64,000 nucleotides of DNA from Amycolatopsis sp. MtRt-6 (GCF_017308975.1 NZ_JADWPD010000041.1:1-64000); one strand, 5' to 3'; counted from the stretch's first letter, positions 43,989 through 53,347 are shown. The notes: generated from the sequence alone by a model not told the origin. Numbers and translations are program-made.

Positions 43989-44687
43989 ATGACCACCACG
44001 GTGCTCGTCGTCGACGACCAGCCGCTGGTCCGGGCCGGCCTGGCGGCCCTGCTGCGCGCGGCACCCGGCTTCGAGGTCGTCGGCGAGGCGGCGGACGGCG
44101 AGCAGGCGGTCGCCCGCGCCGCGGCGACCCGGCCGGACGTCATCCTCATGGACGTGCGCATGCCCGGCGTCGGCGGGGTGACGGCCACGCGCCGGATCCT
44201 CGCGGGTGCCCAGGATCCGCCACCCCGCATCCTGATCCTGACGACGTTCGACATCGACGAGTACGTCTACGAAGCCCTGCGCGCGGGCGCGGCGGGCTTC
44301 CTGCTCAAGGAAGCCGAACCGGCCCGGCTGATGCACGCGATCCACACCGTCGCCGGCGGCGACCTGCTCTTCGCCCCCACGGTCACCCGGCGCCTGATCG
44401 AAACGTACGTCCGCCACCACACCCCCGCCACCCCGGCCGGCCACCCGAGCCTCGGCGCGCTCACCGCCCGCGAGCGCGAAATCCTGTGCCTCGTCGGCAC
44501 CGGCGTCACCAACCGCGAGATCGCCGGCCGGCTCACGATCAGCGAGGGCACGGTCAAGACCCACCTGAACCGCGTCATGACGAAGCTCGACCTGACCAGC
44601 CGTGCCCAGGCCGTCGTGCTCGCCTACGAGACCGGGCTGGTCACCCCCGGCACACCCGCCTTCGCGAGTCACCGGAGCGAGCCGTGA
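43989..44687 (+). CDS. NarL/FixJ-type response regulator
   Basis: The protein is 232 aa. The receiver domain has the acidic pocket VVDD and phospho-acceptor Asp55 in LMDVRMPG. A C-terminal LuxR helix-turn-helix starts LTAREREILCLVGTGVTN and includes EGTVKTHLNRVM. The ATG at 43989 is used; a GTG at 43962 overlapping the kinase stop (GTGA) is an alternative that would add nine residues. It forms a two-component pair with the kinase. Its targets are unknown, as no efflux genes sit next to it. Confidence 0.92.
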   Translation: MTTTVLVVDDQPLVRAGLAALLRAAPGFEVVGEAADGEQAVARAAATRPDVILMDVRMPGVGGVTATRRILAGAQDPPPRILILTTFDIDEYVYEALRAGAAGFLLKEAEPARLMHAIHTVAGGDLLFAPTVTRRLIETYVRHHTPATPAGHPSLGALTAREREILCLVGTGVTNREIAGRLTISEGTVKTHLNRVMTKLDLTSRAQAVVLAYETGLVTPGTPAFASHRSEP

Positions 44688-44694
44688 GCCCGGT

Positions 44695-46299
44695 TCAGGG
44701 GTGCCGCGGGGAGCGGCGGCGCAGCAGGTCGTAGCCGCGGACGGCCAGCTGCAGCCGCTGCTGGTTGTCCACGTCGACCGGGTCGAGGCCGAGGACCTCG
44801 CGCAGCCGGTCGAGGCGATGGTACAGCGTCCGGCGCTGGACGAACAGCGCGTCGGCGGCGCGGGCCTTGTTGCCGCCGCACTGCAGGAACGTGCGCAGGG
44901 TCGGCAGGAGCGGGTTGCTCGTGCGGGCGTCGTGCTCCAGCAGCGCGCCCAGCTCGTCCTCGACGTACCGGGTGAGCTCCGGGCCTTCGGACAGGGCCAC
45001 CAGCAACCGCAGCGCGCCGAGGTCGTCGAAGCGCATGAGCTCGCACTCCGGCGCGGATGCCGCCACCGACGCGGCACTGCGGCCCTGGCGGATCGCCTGC
45101 GGCAACGCCGCCGGCGCGACCACCCGGCTGACGCCGCCGCGGACCCCGCGCCCGGTCAACGTCTCCAGCAAGGCCGCGGCGCCGCCCTCGAGGCCGACCA
45201 CCGCGAGGTCGAAGTCGCCGATGTCGCCGACGACCGCCGGCCACTGGCCCTCGTGCAGGAGCCGGGCGAGGTCCTGGTCGCCGAAGGGTTCCCCGGCCGC
45301 CTCGCGGGCCGTGACGACGACGATCAGCTCGCGGTCGCGCAGGTCCTGCCCGAGCGCGAGGCCGCGGCTGACGAACTTTTCGCCCGTGATGTCGCCGAGC
45401 AGGAGCCGGTTGAGCAAAGCTCCCTGCCGCTGCGCCGACCGGGCCCCGCTCTCGCGTTCGCTCAGGAGGGTGATCGCGATGGCGGCGGCCGCGCGCTCCA
45501 TGGCCCGGAGGTCGGCCGCGCTCGGCGGCGCGCCGCCGTGCAGCAGGTGCAGCCAGCCCCACGACTCCCCGCGCAGGATCACCGCCGCGCGGGCGCAGGC
45601 CACGACCTGGCTGAACGAGCCCGCCCGGGCCTGGGGACGCGTGGCCTCGCCGGTCAGGATCGGGTGGTGGCGCTCGTGGATCGCCCGCGAATGCGCGTCC
45701 CACTCGGCCACCAGGTCGTCGGCGGCCGGGGTGGCGCCGCTGTAGGCGAGCATCCGGTGCGCGACGTCTTCGAGCACCACCGCGTGCCCGGTGCGCCGGG
45801 CCAGCTCGCGCACCATGCCGACGTAGTCCTCGTCGGCCAGCAGCAGGTCCATGAACGCCTGGCCGGTCGCCTCCTCGGCGATCAGCCTGCTGACCCGCGT
45901 CTCCACCAGGACCTCGTGGACCTGGGCGGAGGCCTCCACGAACGGGATTTCGTCGTCGAGGCCGACGAGCGGCAGGCCGACCGCGCGGGCCTCGTCGACG
46001 ACCGCGTCCGGCATCGAGCCGAACATCCGGCCCGCCAGCTCGACCACGAGGACGGCCGCGTGGGCGTCGGCGAGGCGGCGGATGAACGCGCGCTGCTCCG
46101 CCTCGGCGTGGCCCATCCCGAGGCCCGCGGTCAGCAGCATCTCCTGGCCGGACAGGAACCGGTGGATGTCGGGGATCTCGCCGGTGTGCACCCAGCGCAC
46201 CGGCCGGTCCAGGCCGTCTTCGCCGGCGTACACGTGGACCCGGGTGCGCTGGAAGACCTCCAGCTGCAGGGCGTCGCGGACGGTGAGGACCTCGGCCAT
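44695..46299 (-). CDS. PucR-family transcriptional regulator
   Basis: The protein is 534 aa. The N-terminal PucR domain begins VLTVRDALQLEVFQRTRVHVYAG. The C-terminal helix-turn-helix (PucR/CdaR type) contains LRTFLQCGGNKARAADALFVQRRTLYHRLDRLREVLGLD. PucR proteins sense purine or amino-acid-derived catabolites. GGAG lies 5 nt before the ATG at 46299. It is divergent from the histidinol dehydrogenase-like operon and probably controls it. Confidence 0.9.
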   Translation of the reverse strand: MAEVLTVRDALQLEVFQRTRVHVYAGEDGLDRPVRWVHTGEIPDIHRFLSGQEMLLTAGLGMGHAEAEQRAFIRRLADAHAAVLVVELAGRMFGSMPDAVVDEARAVGLPLVGLDDEIPFVEASAQVHEVLVETRVSRLIAEEATGQAFMDLLLADEDYVGMVRELARRTGHAVVLEDVAHRMLAYSGATPAADDLVAEWDAHSRAIHERHHPILTGEATRPQARAGSFSQVVACARAAVILRGESWGWLHLLHGGAPPSAADLRAMERAAAAIAITLLSERESGARSAQRQGALLNRLLLGDITGEKFVSRGLALGQDLRDRELIVVVTAREAAGEPFGDQDLARLLHEGQWPAVVGDIGDFDLAVVGLEGGAAALLETLTGRGVRGGVSRVVAPAALPQAIRQGRSAASVAASAPECELMRFDDLGALRLLVALSEGPELTRYVEDELGALLEHDARTSNPLLPTLRTFLQCGGNKARAADALFVQRRTLYHRLDRLREVLGLDPVDVDNQQRLQLAVRGYDLLRRRSPRHP

Positions 46300-46336
46300 G
46301 CGCTCTCCAGTGTGTGAAACGTACGCGCTCACTATT

Positions 46337-46349
46337 ACACGCATTGTGT
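46337..46349. promoter_or_regulatory. ACAC-N5-GTGT dyad between pucR and its operon
   Basis: ACAC (46337-46340) and GTGT (46346-46349) are symmetric about a 5-nt centre, in an AT-richer 120-nt divergent promoter region. A candidate PucR site. Confidence 0.4.
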
Positions 46350-46421
46350 CTGTCGAGGCGGACTCTCGCTGCGCAGACTTCTTCCTCAAGCCACCCAGGG
46401 GTCACCGGTAAGGAGCATGCA

Positions 46422-47747
46422 GTGTCCACAGCGGCCAAGCTCGTCAAGAAACCCGTCACGGAGACGGCGTCGCGGACCAGCCGTCCGGAAATCGCCGGCA
46501 CGGTCGCCGAAATCATCGCCGACGTCCGGCGGAACGGGGACGCCGCCGTGCGCCGCTGGTCGGAGAAGTTCGACTCGTGGACCCCGGAGTCCTACCGGCT
46601 CGGGCCGGACGACATCGCCGCGGTGGTCGCGTCCGTGCCGGAGACCGTCCTCGACGACCTGCGGTTCGTCCAGCGCCAGGTGCGGGGCTTCGCCCAGGCC
46701 CAGCGGGACTCCCTCGCCGACTTCGAGGTGGAGACGCTCCCCGGGGTCTACCTCGGCCAGCGGAACATTCCGGTCGGCGCGGCCGGCGCCTACGTGCCGG
46801 GCGGCCGGTACCCGCTCACCGCGTCCGCGCACATGACGGTGGTGACCGCCAAGGTCGCCGGCGTCGACCGGGTCGCGGCGACCACGCCGCCGGACCGCGG
46901 CACGCCGCCGCCGATCAGCATCGCGGCCATGCACCTGGCCGGCGCGGACGAGATCTACGTGCTGGGCGGCGTGCAGGCCGTGGCCGCGCTCGCGCTCGGC
47001 ACCGAGACGATCGCCCCGGTCGACATGCTGGCCGGGCCGGGCAACGCCTATGTGGCCGAGGCGAAGCGCCAGCTGTTCGGCGAGGTGGGCATCGACCTGT
47101 TCGCCGGGCCGACCGAGGTGCTGATCGTCGCGGACGGGACGGCGGACCCGTTCGTCGTCGCGACCGACCTGCTCTCGCAGGCCGAGCACGGGCCGGACTC
47201 CCCCGCCGTCCTGATCACCACCTCGGCGGAGGTGGCGGCGCGCACGATCGCGTACGTGGAAGAGCTGCTGCCCGGCCTGCCCACCGGCGACGTCGCCGGC
47301 CGCGCGTGGCGGGACAAGGGCGAGGTGCTCGTCGTCGAGGACCTCGACGCCGCGTACGCCCTCGCCGACGAGTACGCGAGCGAGCACGTCCAGATCCTCA
47401 CCGCCGAACCCCGTGCCGCGCTGCGGAAGATGCGCAACTACGGCGCGCTGTTCCTCGGCGACAAGACGTGCGTCGCCTACGGGGACAAGGTGATCGGCAC
47501 CAACCACGTGCTGCCGACGCTGGGCGCGGCCCGCTACACCGGCGGCCTGTGGGTGGGCAAGTACCTCAAGACCGTGACGTACCAGGAGGTCCAGGACGCC
47601 GGCTCCAGCGCCGAGCTCGGCGAGATCTGCGGCCGCGCGTCCCGGCTGGAGAACTTCGAAGGACACGCGCGCTCGGGCGACATTCGCAGCGCGCGGTTCG
47701 GGTCGGCCCGTCTCGAGTGGACCGATCACACTTTCGGGCGCGCCTGA
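46422..47747 (+). CDS. Histidinol dehydrogenase-family catabolic dehydrogenase
   Basis: The protein is 441 aa, HisD-like. Zinc ligands and catalytic residues are conserved: Gln253 and His256 in SQAEHGPDS, Glu321-His322 in ASEHVQI, Asp355 in GDKVIGTNHVLPT and His415 in EGHARSGDIR. It should therefore be an active NAD-dependent four-electron alcohol-to-acid dehydrogenase. No other histidine genes are near, and it lies in a PucR-controlled operon with a permease, so it is probably catabolic, like the HpsN-type enzymes that oxidise sulfopropanediol. The substrate is not proven. The GTG at 46422 follows AAGGAG. Confidence 0.85.
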   Translation: MSTAAKLVKKPVTETASRTSRPEIAGTVAEIIADVRRNGDAAVRRWSEKFDSWTPESYRLGPDDIAAVVASVPETVLDDLRFVQRQVRGFAQAQRDSLADFEVETLPGVYLGQRNIPVGAAGAYVPGGRYPLTASAHMTVVTAKVAGVDRVAATTPPDRGTPPPISIAAMHLAGADEIYVLGGVQAVAALALGTETIAPVDMLAGPGNAYVAEAKRQLFGEVGIDLFAGPTEVLIVADGTADPFVVATDLLSQAEHGPDSPAVLITTSAEVAARTIAYVEELLPGLPTGDVAGRAWRDKGEVLVVEDLDAAYALADEYASEHVQILTAEPRAALRKMRNYGALFLGDKTCVAYGDKVIGTNHVLPTLGAARYTGGLWVGKYLKTVTYQEVQDAGSSAELGEICGRASRLENFEGHARSGDIRSARFGSARLEWTDHTFGRA

Positions 47748-47844
47748 CCGGCGCGAGCGGGGGATCTTCCGCGCCGAGCCGGTCGACCGCGGCGAAGCGC
47801 GACCGCACCAAGGAGCATCATCACTTCGGCCCCCGGAGGTCGCC

Positions 47845-49440
47845 ATGACAACCGACAACCCCGCGGTTTCCCGCACCGCGCCCGAACCCGCCGGCGGCAC
47901 CGCGCCGGTCTCGTCCCGTGAGGACGCCGAACTGCTCGCGGCACTCGGCTACCAGCAGCGCTTCGACCGCAAGGTGAGCCTGTGGGCGAACTTCGCGCTC
48001 GGCTTCGTCTACCTCTCGCCGCTGGTCGGCGTGGTGTCCCTGTTCGCGCTGGGCCTGTCGACGGCCGGGGGGCCGTCGATCTTCTGGATCGCCGTTGTCG
48101 GGCTGGGCCAGTTGCTCGTCGCGCTGGTGTTCGGCGAGGTCGTGTCGCAGTTCCCGCTGGCCGGTGGGCTCTACCAGTGGTCCCGCCGGCTGTGGAACGG
48201 GCGTTACGCGTGGTTCACCGCGTGGACCTACATCTGCTGCATCACGATCGGCATCACCAGCACGGCGTTGTTCAGCTCGGACTTCGTGGCCAGCCTCTTC
48301 GGCGGCACGTCGGCCGAGCCGGGCGTGACCTCGACGCCCGGGCAGCGGCTGCTCATCGCGATCGCGGTGACCGCGCTCTGCCTGCTGTGCAACAGCTTCG
48401 GCACCCGCACGCTGGCGATCATCTCCAAGATCGGGCTGGCCGCGGAGCTCATCGGGATCGTCCTGGTCGGGCTGTACCTGCTGATCTTCCAGCGTCACAA
48501 CCCGATCTCGATCTTCTTCTCCACCTCGGGCATCGACCACCCGGGAAGCTACGTCGGCGCGTTCCTGGCCGCGTCGCTCGTCGGGCTCTTCCTCTTCTAC
48601 GGGTTCGAGGCCTGCGGCGAGGTCGCCGAGGAGGTGCCGAACCCGGCGCGCAGCATCCCGCGCGCCATGCAGCTGACCGTCGTCGTCGGCGGGCTGGCCG
48701 CGCTGTTCGCGTTCGCCGGGTACGCCCTCGCCGCGCCGGACCTCGGCTCGATCCTTTCGGGACAGGACACGAACCCGATCCCCGCGATCCTCCAGAGCTC
48801 CATCGGCACCGTCGGCACCAAGCTCGTCCTGATCGTCGCCCTGACCTCGTTCGTCGCCGGGGTGCTGAGCCAGCAGGCGGCGGCGAGCCGGATCGTGTTC
48901 TCCTTCGCCCGTGACGACATGTTCCCGGGCTCGCACTTCTTCTCGAAGGTCACGGCCCGCCACCGCGTGCCGATGAACGCGCTGCTGGCCGTGAACGTCG
49001 TGCCGGTCCTGCTGTTCGTGTTCGTCTACTTCTCGCCGGACTCGCTCGTGCGGATCGCGGCGTTCCAGATGCTCGCGGGCTACCTGGCGTTCCAGATGGT
49101 GGTGCTCGCCGCGCTGCGGATGCGGCTGAAGGGCTGGCGGCCCGCCGGGGCCTGGACCCTGGGCCGCTGCGGCCTGGTCGTCAACATCGCGGCGCTGGTC
49201 TACGGCGTGCTCGCGATGATCCTGCTGGCGGCGCCGACCGGCGACGCGAGCGCCTCGTTCGTGGACCGCTGGATCGCGTTGATCGGCTTCCTGATCGTGT
49301 CGGCGGTGGGGCTGGTCTACCTGCTGGCCGCCAAGCCCGACCGGAAATCCACCGCACCCGAGGGCGACGCGATCGAGATCGCCGCCCGGCTGCGGGACCG
49401 TGCCGCCTCGGTCGCCGAGGCAGAAAGGAGGACCGCGTGA
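47845..49440 (+). CDS. APC-superfamily amino acid/amine permease
   Basis: The protein is 531 aa with about twelve membrane segments. The APC consensus near helix 1 (ANFALGFVYLSPLVGVVSLFALGL) and the loop FGEVVSQFPLAGGLYQWSRRLW are clear, close to the GABA/choline permease group. GGAGG lies 5 nt before the ATG. It follows the dehydrogenase by 97 nt and overlaps the ThuA-like gene by 4 bp. It presumably imports the pathway substrate, likely an amine, amino alcohol or amino acid. Confidence 0.9.
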   Translation: MTTDNPAVSRTAPEPAGGTAPVSSREDAELLAALGYQQRFDRKVSLWANFALGFVYLSPLVGVVSLFALGLSTAGGPSIFWIAVVGLGQLLVALVFGEVVSQFPLAGGLYQWSRRLWNGRYAWFTAWTYICCITIGITSTALFSSDFVASLFGGTSAEPGVTSTPGQRLLIAIAVTALCLLCNSFGTRTLAIISKIGLAAELIGIVLVGLYLLIFQRHNPISIFFSTSGIDHPGSYVGAFLAASLVGLFLFYGFEACGEVAEEVPNPARSIPRAMQLTVVVGGLAALFAFAGYALAAPDLGSILSGQDTNPIPAILQSSIGTVGTKLVLIVALTSFVAGVLSQQAAASRIVFSFARDDMFPGSHFFSKVTARHRVPMNALLAVNVVPVLLFVFVYFSPDSLVRIAAFQMLAGYLAFQMVVLAALRMRLKGWRPAGAWTLGRCGLVVNIAALVYGVLAMILLAAPTGDASASFVDRWIALIGFLIVSAVGLVYLLAAKPDRKSTAPEGDAIEIAARLRDRAASVAEAERRTA

Positions 49441-50105
49441 CCCGCGTGCTGTATCTCTACGGCGGATGGCCGGGGCACAAGCCCTACGACATCGCCGACA
49501 AGTGGGCGCTGCCCCTGTTCACCGAGCTGGGTTTCGAGGTCACGGAGACCAACGACGTCTTCGCGCTCGACGCCGACCTCACCGGCTACGACCTGATCGC
49601 GCTCAACTGGAACAACGCGCTGCTGTCCGAAGGGCTTTCGGCGGCCCAGGAGGACAGCCTGCTCGGCGCGGTCGAGGCGGGCACCGGGATCGCCGCCTGG
49701 CACGGCGCGGCCGCGGCCTTCCGGCTGAGCCTCAAGTACCACCTGCTGCTGGGCGGGAGCTTCCTGGAGCACCCGGCCGGCGAAGGCGTCAAGTACCCCT
49801 ACCGCGTGTCCATTGTGGACCACACGCACGAGATCACCGCGGGGGTGCGGGACTTCGCCGTGGCGTCGGAGCAGTACTACATGTCGGTCGACCCGAACAA
49901 CCACGTGCTGGCGGAAAGCACGTTCACCGGCGAACACCTGTCCTGGCTCGACGGCCGGACGATCCCCCAGGCCTGGACCCGGAACTGGGGCCGGGGACGG
50001 GTCTTCTACAGCGCCGTCGGGCACGACCTGGACGACCTGCAGAACCCGGACGTGACCCGGCTGTGCAAGCAGGGTTTCGCCTGGGCCGCGCGCCGGAGCC
50101 ACTGA
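49437..50105 (+). CDS. ThuA-like class I glutamine-amidotransferase-fold protein
   Basis: The protein is 222 aa of the ThuA/trehalose-utilisation domain family: VLYLYGGWPGHKPYDI at the start, IALNWNNALLSE, and AWHGAAAAFR where the family has its conserved GxHGA-type turn. The biochemical role of ThuA proteins is mostly unknown; some act in keto-sugar or 3-keto-disaccharide metabolism. It overlaps the permease stop by 4 bp (GTGA), so it is a true member of the operon. Confidence 0.85.
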   Translation: MTRVLYLYGGWPGHKPYDIADKWALPLFTELGFEVTETNDVFALDADLTGYDLIALNWNNALLSEGLSAAQEDSLLGAVEAGTGIAAWHGAAAAFRLSLKYHLLLGGSFLEHPAGEGVKYPYRVSIVDHTHEITAGVRDFAVASEQYYMSVDPNNHVLAESTFTGEHLSWLDGRTIPQAWTRNWGRGRVFYSAVGHDLDDLQNPDVTRLCKQGFAWAARRSH

Positions 50106-50124
50106 ACACAGAACGGAGAGTCAC

Positions 50125-51912
50125 ATGCCTGTCCTCACCGGCGGCCAGATCGTCGCGCGGACCCTGCACAACTACGGCGTCGGCTACGTCGCCGGCATTC
50201 CCGGCCACGGGATCTGGTCGCTGACCGACGCCTTCCTGGACGACGAGTCGAAGATCCCGTTCGTCCAGACGTTCCACGAGCAGAGCGCGGTCCACCTCGC
50301 GGACGGCTACTACCGCGCCACCGGCCGCCCGATCGCCGCGGTCACCTCGATCGGCGCCGGCGCGAGCAACACGGTGATCGGCATGGGTACGGCGTTCACC
50401 GACTCGACGAGCGTGCTGGTGATCACCGGCGGCCCGCCGACGCACATGCGCGGCCACGGCCTGCTCCAGGAGCTGGACCGCTACACGGCCAACGACTTCC
50501 CCAAGGTCGCCGAGGCCGTCAGCAAGCGGCACTGGGTGGTGACGCGGGTCGAGGAGCTGCCGTTCGTGCTGCACCGGTGTTTCAACTCGATGCTCACCGG
50601 ACGGCCGGGCCCGGTGCACCTCGAGGTACCGATGGACGTCCAGGCCGAGGCGGCCGACGTCCAGCTGCACGACCTCGAGCGGCGCATCCCGGTCGGCCGC
50701 CAGCACCCGGACCCGCTGGCCATCGACCGCGCGGTCGAGGTGCTCCGCGGCGCCCGGCGGCCGGTCATCGTGGTGGGCGGCGGCGCGGTCACGTCCGAGG
50801 CGGCCGACCAGGTGAAGGCGCTGGCCGAGCGCTGGTCGATCCCGGTGGTGACGACCTGGAACGGCAAGAGCGCGTTCCCGGAGGACCACGAGCTGTTCGC
50901 GGGCAGCGTCGGCCAGACCGGCACGCTGGTCGGCAACGCGATCGCGAGCGCGGCGGACGTCGTCGTGTCGGTCGGCTGCCGGTTCACCGACTGGTCCGCG
51001 TCCAGCTACGCCAAGGGGATCAGCTTCTCGATCCCACCGGCCAAGCTGATCCACATCGACATCGACCCGCACGAGATCGGCAAGAACTACCCGGCCGAGG
51101 TGGGCATAGTCGCGGACGCGCAGCGCGCCGTGGGAGCGATCGTGGACTCGCTCCCCCGCGCGGGAGCCGAGCGTTCGGAGTACCTGGCCGAGCTGGCGCA
51201 GCTGAAGCAGGACTGGGAGGACAAGCTCGCCTCCCGCCGCGACAGCGACCGGTACCCGTTCACGTCGCAGCGCCCACTGGGAGCGTTGCGCGCCGCACTC
51301 CCCCGCGACGCGATCATCGTCGCCGGATCGGGCAACACCCAGGGCGCGGTGAAGCAGACGTTCCCGGTGTACGAGCCCCGCACGCACCTGACATCCGGCG
51401 GCTTCTCGTCGATGGGGTGGGCGATCCCCGCCGCGGTCGGCGCGAAGCTGGGCCGCCCCGACCGCACGGTAGCGTGCGTCCTGGGCGACGGCGACTTCCT
51501 GATGACGGCACAGGAGATCGCGCTGAGCGTGACGACCGGGGCACCGGTGGTGTTCGTGGTGCAGAACAACGCGGGCTACATGTCCATCCGGGGCGGGCAG
51601 CGCAAGCAGACGTCCCGCCACATCGGCACGGAGTTCTCGCGCCCGGACGGGACACCGTACAGCCCGGACTTCGCCGCGCTGGGCGCGTCGTTCGGGATCG
51701 AGTCGTGGAAGGTCCCGGACGCCGAGTCGCTGGAGCCGATCCTGCGCAAGGCGGTGCAGTCCGGCGAGCCGGCACTGGTGGAGGTGCCGACGGACCGCGA
51801 CGCGGCGGGGCCGTGGGTGCCGGGCTGGTGGGACTTCCCGATCCCGGCGTACGTGACCGACGAGCGCCAGGAGGAGTACCACCGGACGCGGGCGACCGAG
51901 CAGCACCTCTGA
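50125..51912 (+). CDS. Thiamine diphosphate-dependent enzyme (acetolactate synthase-like)
   Basis: The protein is 595 aa with the three-domain Pyr-central-PP layout. The cofactor-activating Glu52 is in FHEQSAVHLADGYYRA. The ThDP/Mg motif begins GDGDF (about residue 454) and ends NNAGY. It resembles acetolactate synthase, glyoxylate carboligase, IolD and Xsc, but does not carry an obvious single-family signature, and no small subunit is encoded. It is the last gene of the PucR operon and may cleave or condense a 2-oxo or keto acid made by the dehydrogenase. Confidence 0.85.
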   Translation: MPVLTGGQIVARTLHNYGVGYVAGIPGHGIWSLTDAFLDDESKIPFVQTFHEQSAVHLADGYYRATGRPIAAVTSIGAGASNTVIGMGTAFTDSTSVLVITGGPPTHMRGHGLLQELDRYTANDFPKVAEAVSKRHWVVTRVEELPFVLHRCFNSMLTGRPGPVHLEVPMDVQAEAADVQLHDLERRIPVGRQHPDPLAIDRAVEVLRGARRPVIVVGGGAVTSEAADQVKALAERWSIPVVTTWNGKSAFPEDHELFAGSVGQTGTLVGNAIASAADVVVSVGCRFTDWSASSYAKGISFSIPPAKLIHIDIDPHEIGKNYPAEVGIVADAQRAVGAIVDSLPRAGAERSEYLAELAQLKQDWEDKLASRRDSDRYPFTSQRPLGALRAALPRDAIIVAGSGNTQGAVKQTFPVYEPRTHLTSGGFSSMGWAIPAAVGAKLGRPDRTVACVLGDGDFLMTAQEIALSVTTGAPVVFVVQNNAGYMSIRGGQRKQTSRHIGTEFSRPDGTPYSPDFAALGASFGIESWKVPDAESLEPILRKAVQSGEPALVEVPTDRDAAGPWVPGWWDFPIPAYVTDERQEEYHRTRATEQHL

Positions 51913-51922
51913 CGCTGCTGTT

Positions 51923-51962
51923 CATGAGGGGCACCTTCATCGCCGTGAAGGTGCCCCTCATG
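51923..51962. repeat. 17-bp perfect inverted repeat (terminator or dispersed palindrome)
   Basis: CATGAGGGGCACCTTCA (51923-51939) and TGAAGGTGCCCCTCATG (51946-51962) flank a 6-nt loop, 11 nt after the ThDP-enzyme stop. The sequence is a strong hairpin in RNA. Its regular form and content suggest a dispersed chromosomal palindrome serving as terminator. The rest of 51963-52117 holds no gene. Confidence 0.85.
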
Positions 51963-52117
51963 TCGTCCGGGCGAGGCTCGGAGATGTCCGGCGGCTGTGC
52001 GGGCGGACCCGTTTCACGATGGGCAGTGACCTCCGCTTGGACCTCAACACCGGAGACCGGCCTGGTGCGCTCGTGGGTGTAGGCCCGTAGCCGTGGGGCT
52101 GCGGGCCTGTCCCGTGG

Positions 52118-53347
52118 TCAGGCTGTGAATGGGAGTGGTTCGTGGAGGTTGTTGCGCCGGGGTTTGCGGCGCCGGTCGATGAATGCTGGTGGCAGGAATT
52201 CGGGTAGGCCGTCGGTGGCGATGCGGACTTCCCAGCCGGAGCGGTGCAGGAGCCGGTGGTGGTGGGCGCACATCAGGACCAGGTTGGTGAGGTCGGTGGG
52301 GCCGCCGTCTGCCCAGTGCCGGATGTGGTGGCCTTGACAGTGCCGGGGTGGACGATGACAGCCCGGGAAGGCACAACCCCGATCCCGGAGGAAGAGAGCG
52401 CGGCGCAGTCCGGCGGAGATGAGGCGGCGGAGGCGGCCGAGGTTGAGGGGTTCGCTTTTGTCGCCGAGGACGGCGGGGATGATCATTGCGTCGCAGGCGT
52501 GCACCCGGGCTTCGGCGGCGGTCATGGTGCCGGTGTCGCCGAGGGTGGCCTTGCCGACACCGGATTTCAGGTCTTCCAACGACACGGCGACCATGACGTG
52601 GGCTCGTTCCCCGGCCTGCATCGGCAACTCCGGAGAATTCAAGGCCAGGTCGACGGCATCGGAGAAAGCATCCCCATAGCGCTGCGGGGTCGTGCGGAAG
52701 TCGGGACCCTCATCCCCGGTACGACGCTCCGCCAAAGAATCCAACAATGCGTGGGCGCGTGCGCCGGTCTCATCGTCGAACCGGCCACTCAGCTCCCAGA
52801 TCCCGGTTCTTTTGCGGCGCAGGAACAGCTCCCGGGTGGGAACCACGGGTTCGGTGTCGTCGGGTTCGTCGCCGTCGGGGACCAGGTGGGCGAGGATGCG
52901 GGCACCGAGGGCGGCGACCTGCTTGTGCCCGGCCTCCTCGGCGAAAGCCAGCAGGTTGGCCTCGGCGCTCACGCAATGCTCGGGCGGAACCTGGGCCAGC
53001 ACGGAGGTGATCACGTCGATCATCGGGTTGCTCAACCGTCCCGCCCGAGCGGCAGCGCCGGTGGCGGGGGCCAGGGCGGGGATGGGGCTGCCGTCGAGGT
53101 TGCGGCCCGGATTCACTAAGCGGGCGCGTTTGATCAGCCGTTCCGCGGCCGGCTTCGGCATATCGGCGAGGTGCTCCAACAGGCGGGCGGCCGAGCGGTA
53201 GCCGAACAGCTCCATCACACCCCGCTGTTCGATTTCCACCAGCACCGCACCAAGTTCGGCCTCCGCGGACCGCATCGACGCGACCAGTTCGCCGATGCGG
53301 TCGGCGAAGGCCACCGCGTCGGGCGAGGGGGTCGTGTTGCTGGTCAT
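52118..53347 (-). CDS. DUF222/13E12-repeat HNH endonuclease
   Basis: The protein is 409 aa. The N-terminal DUF222 region (13E12 family) covers about residues 10-310, and a C-terminal HNH nuclease domain reads FPGCHRPPRHCQGHHIRHWADGG then TDLTNLVLMCAHHHRLLH, with Cys and His metal ligands intact. These proteins are abundant, often multicopy, in actinobacteria and behave like selfish or phage-linked elements. Function is unproven. Base use is less GC-biased than its neighbours. TAACTT ends 6 nt before the ATG, and GGAGAC fills that gap. Confidence 0.9.
   Translation of the reverse strand: MTSNTTPSPDAVAFADRIGELVASMRSAEAELGAVLVEIEQRGVMELFGYRSAARLLEHLADMPKPAAERLIKRARLVNPGRNLDGSPIPALAPATGAAARAGRLSNPMIDVITSVLAQVPPEHCVSAEANLLAFAEEAGHKQVAALGARILAHLVPDGDEPDDTEPVVPTRELFLRRKRTGIWELSGRFDDETGARAHALLDSLAERRTGDEGPDFRTTPQRYGDAFSDAVDLALNSPELPMQAGERAHVMVAVSLEDLKSGVGKATLGDTGTMTAAEARVHACDAMIIPAVLGDKSEPLNLGRLRRLISAGLRRALFLRDRGCAFPGCHRPPRHCQGHHIRHWADGGPTDLTNLVLMCAHHHRLLHRSGWEVRIATDGLPEFLPPAFIDRRRKPRRNNLHEPLPFTA

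Noticed and set aside
46422..47747. Assignment as biosynthetic hisD
   Set aside because: No histidine genes are adjacent, and the PucR/permease context is catabolic.
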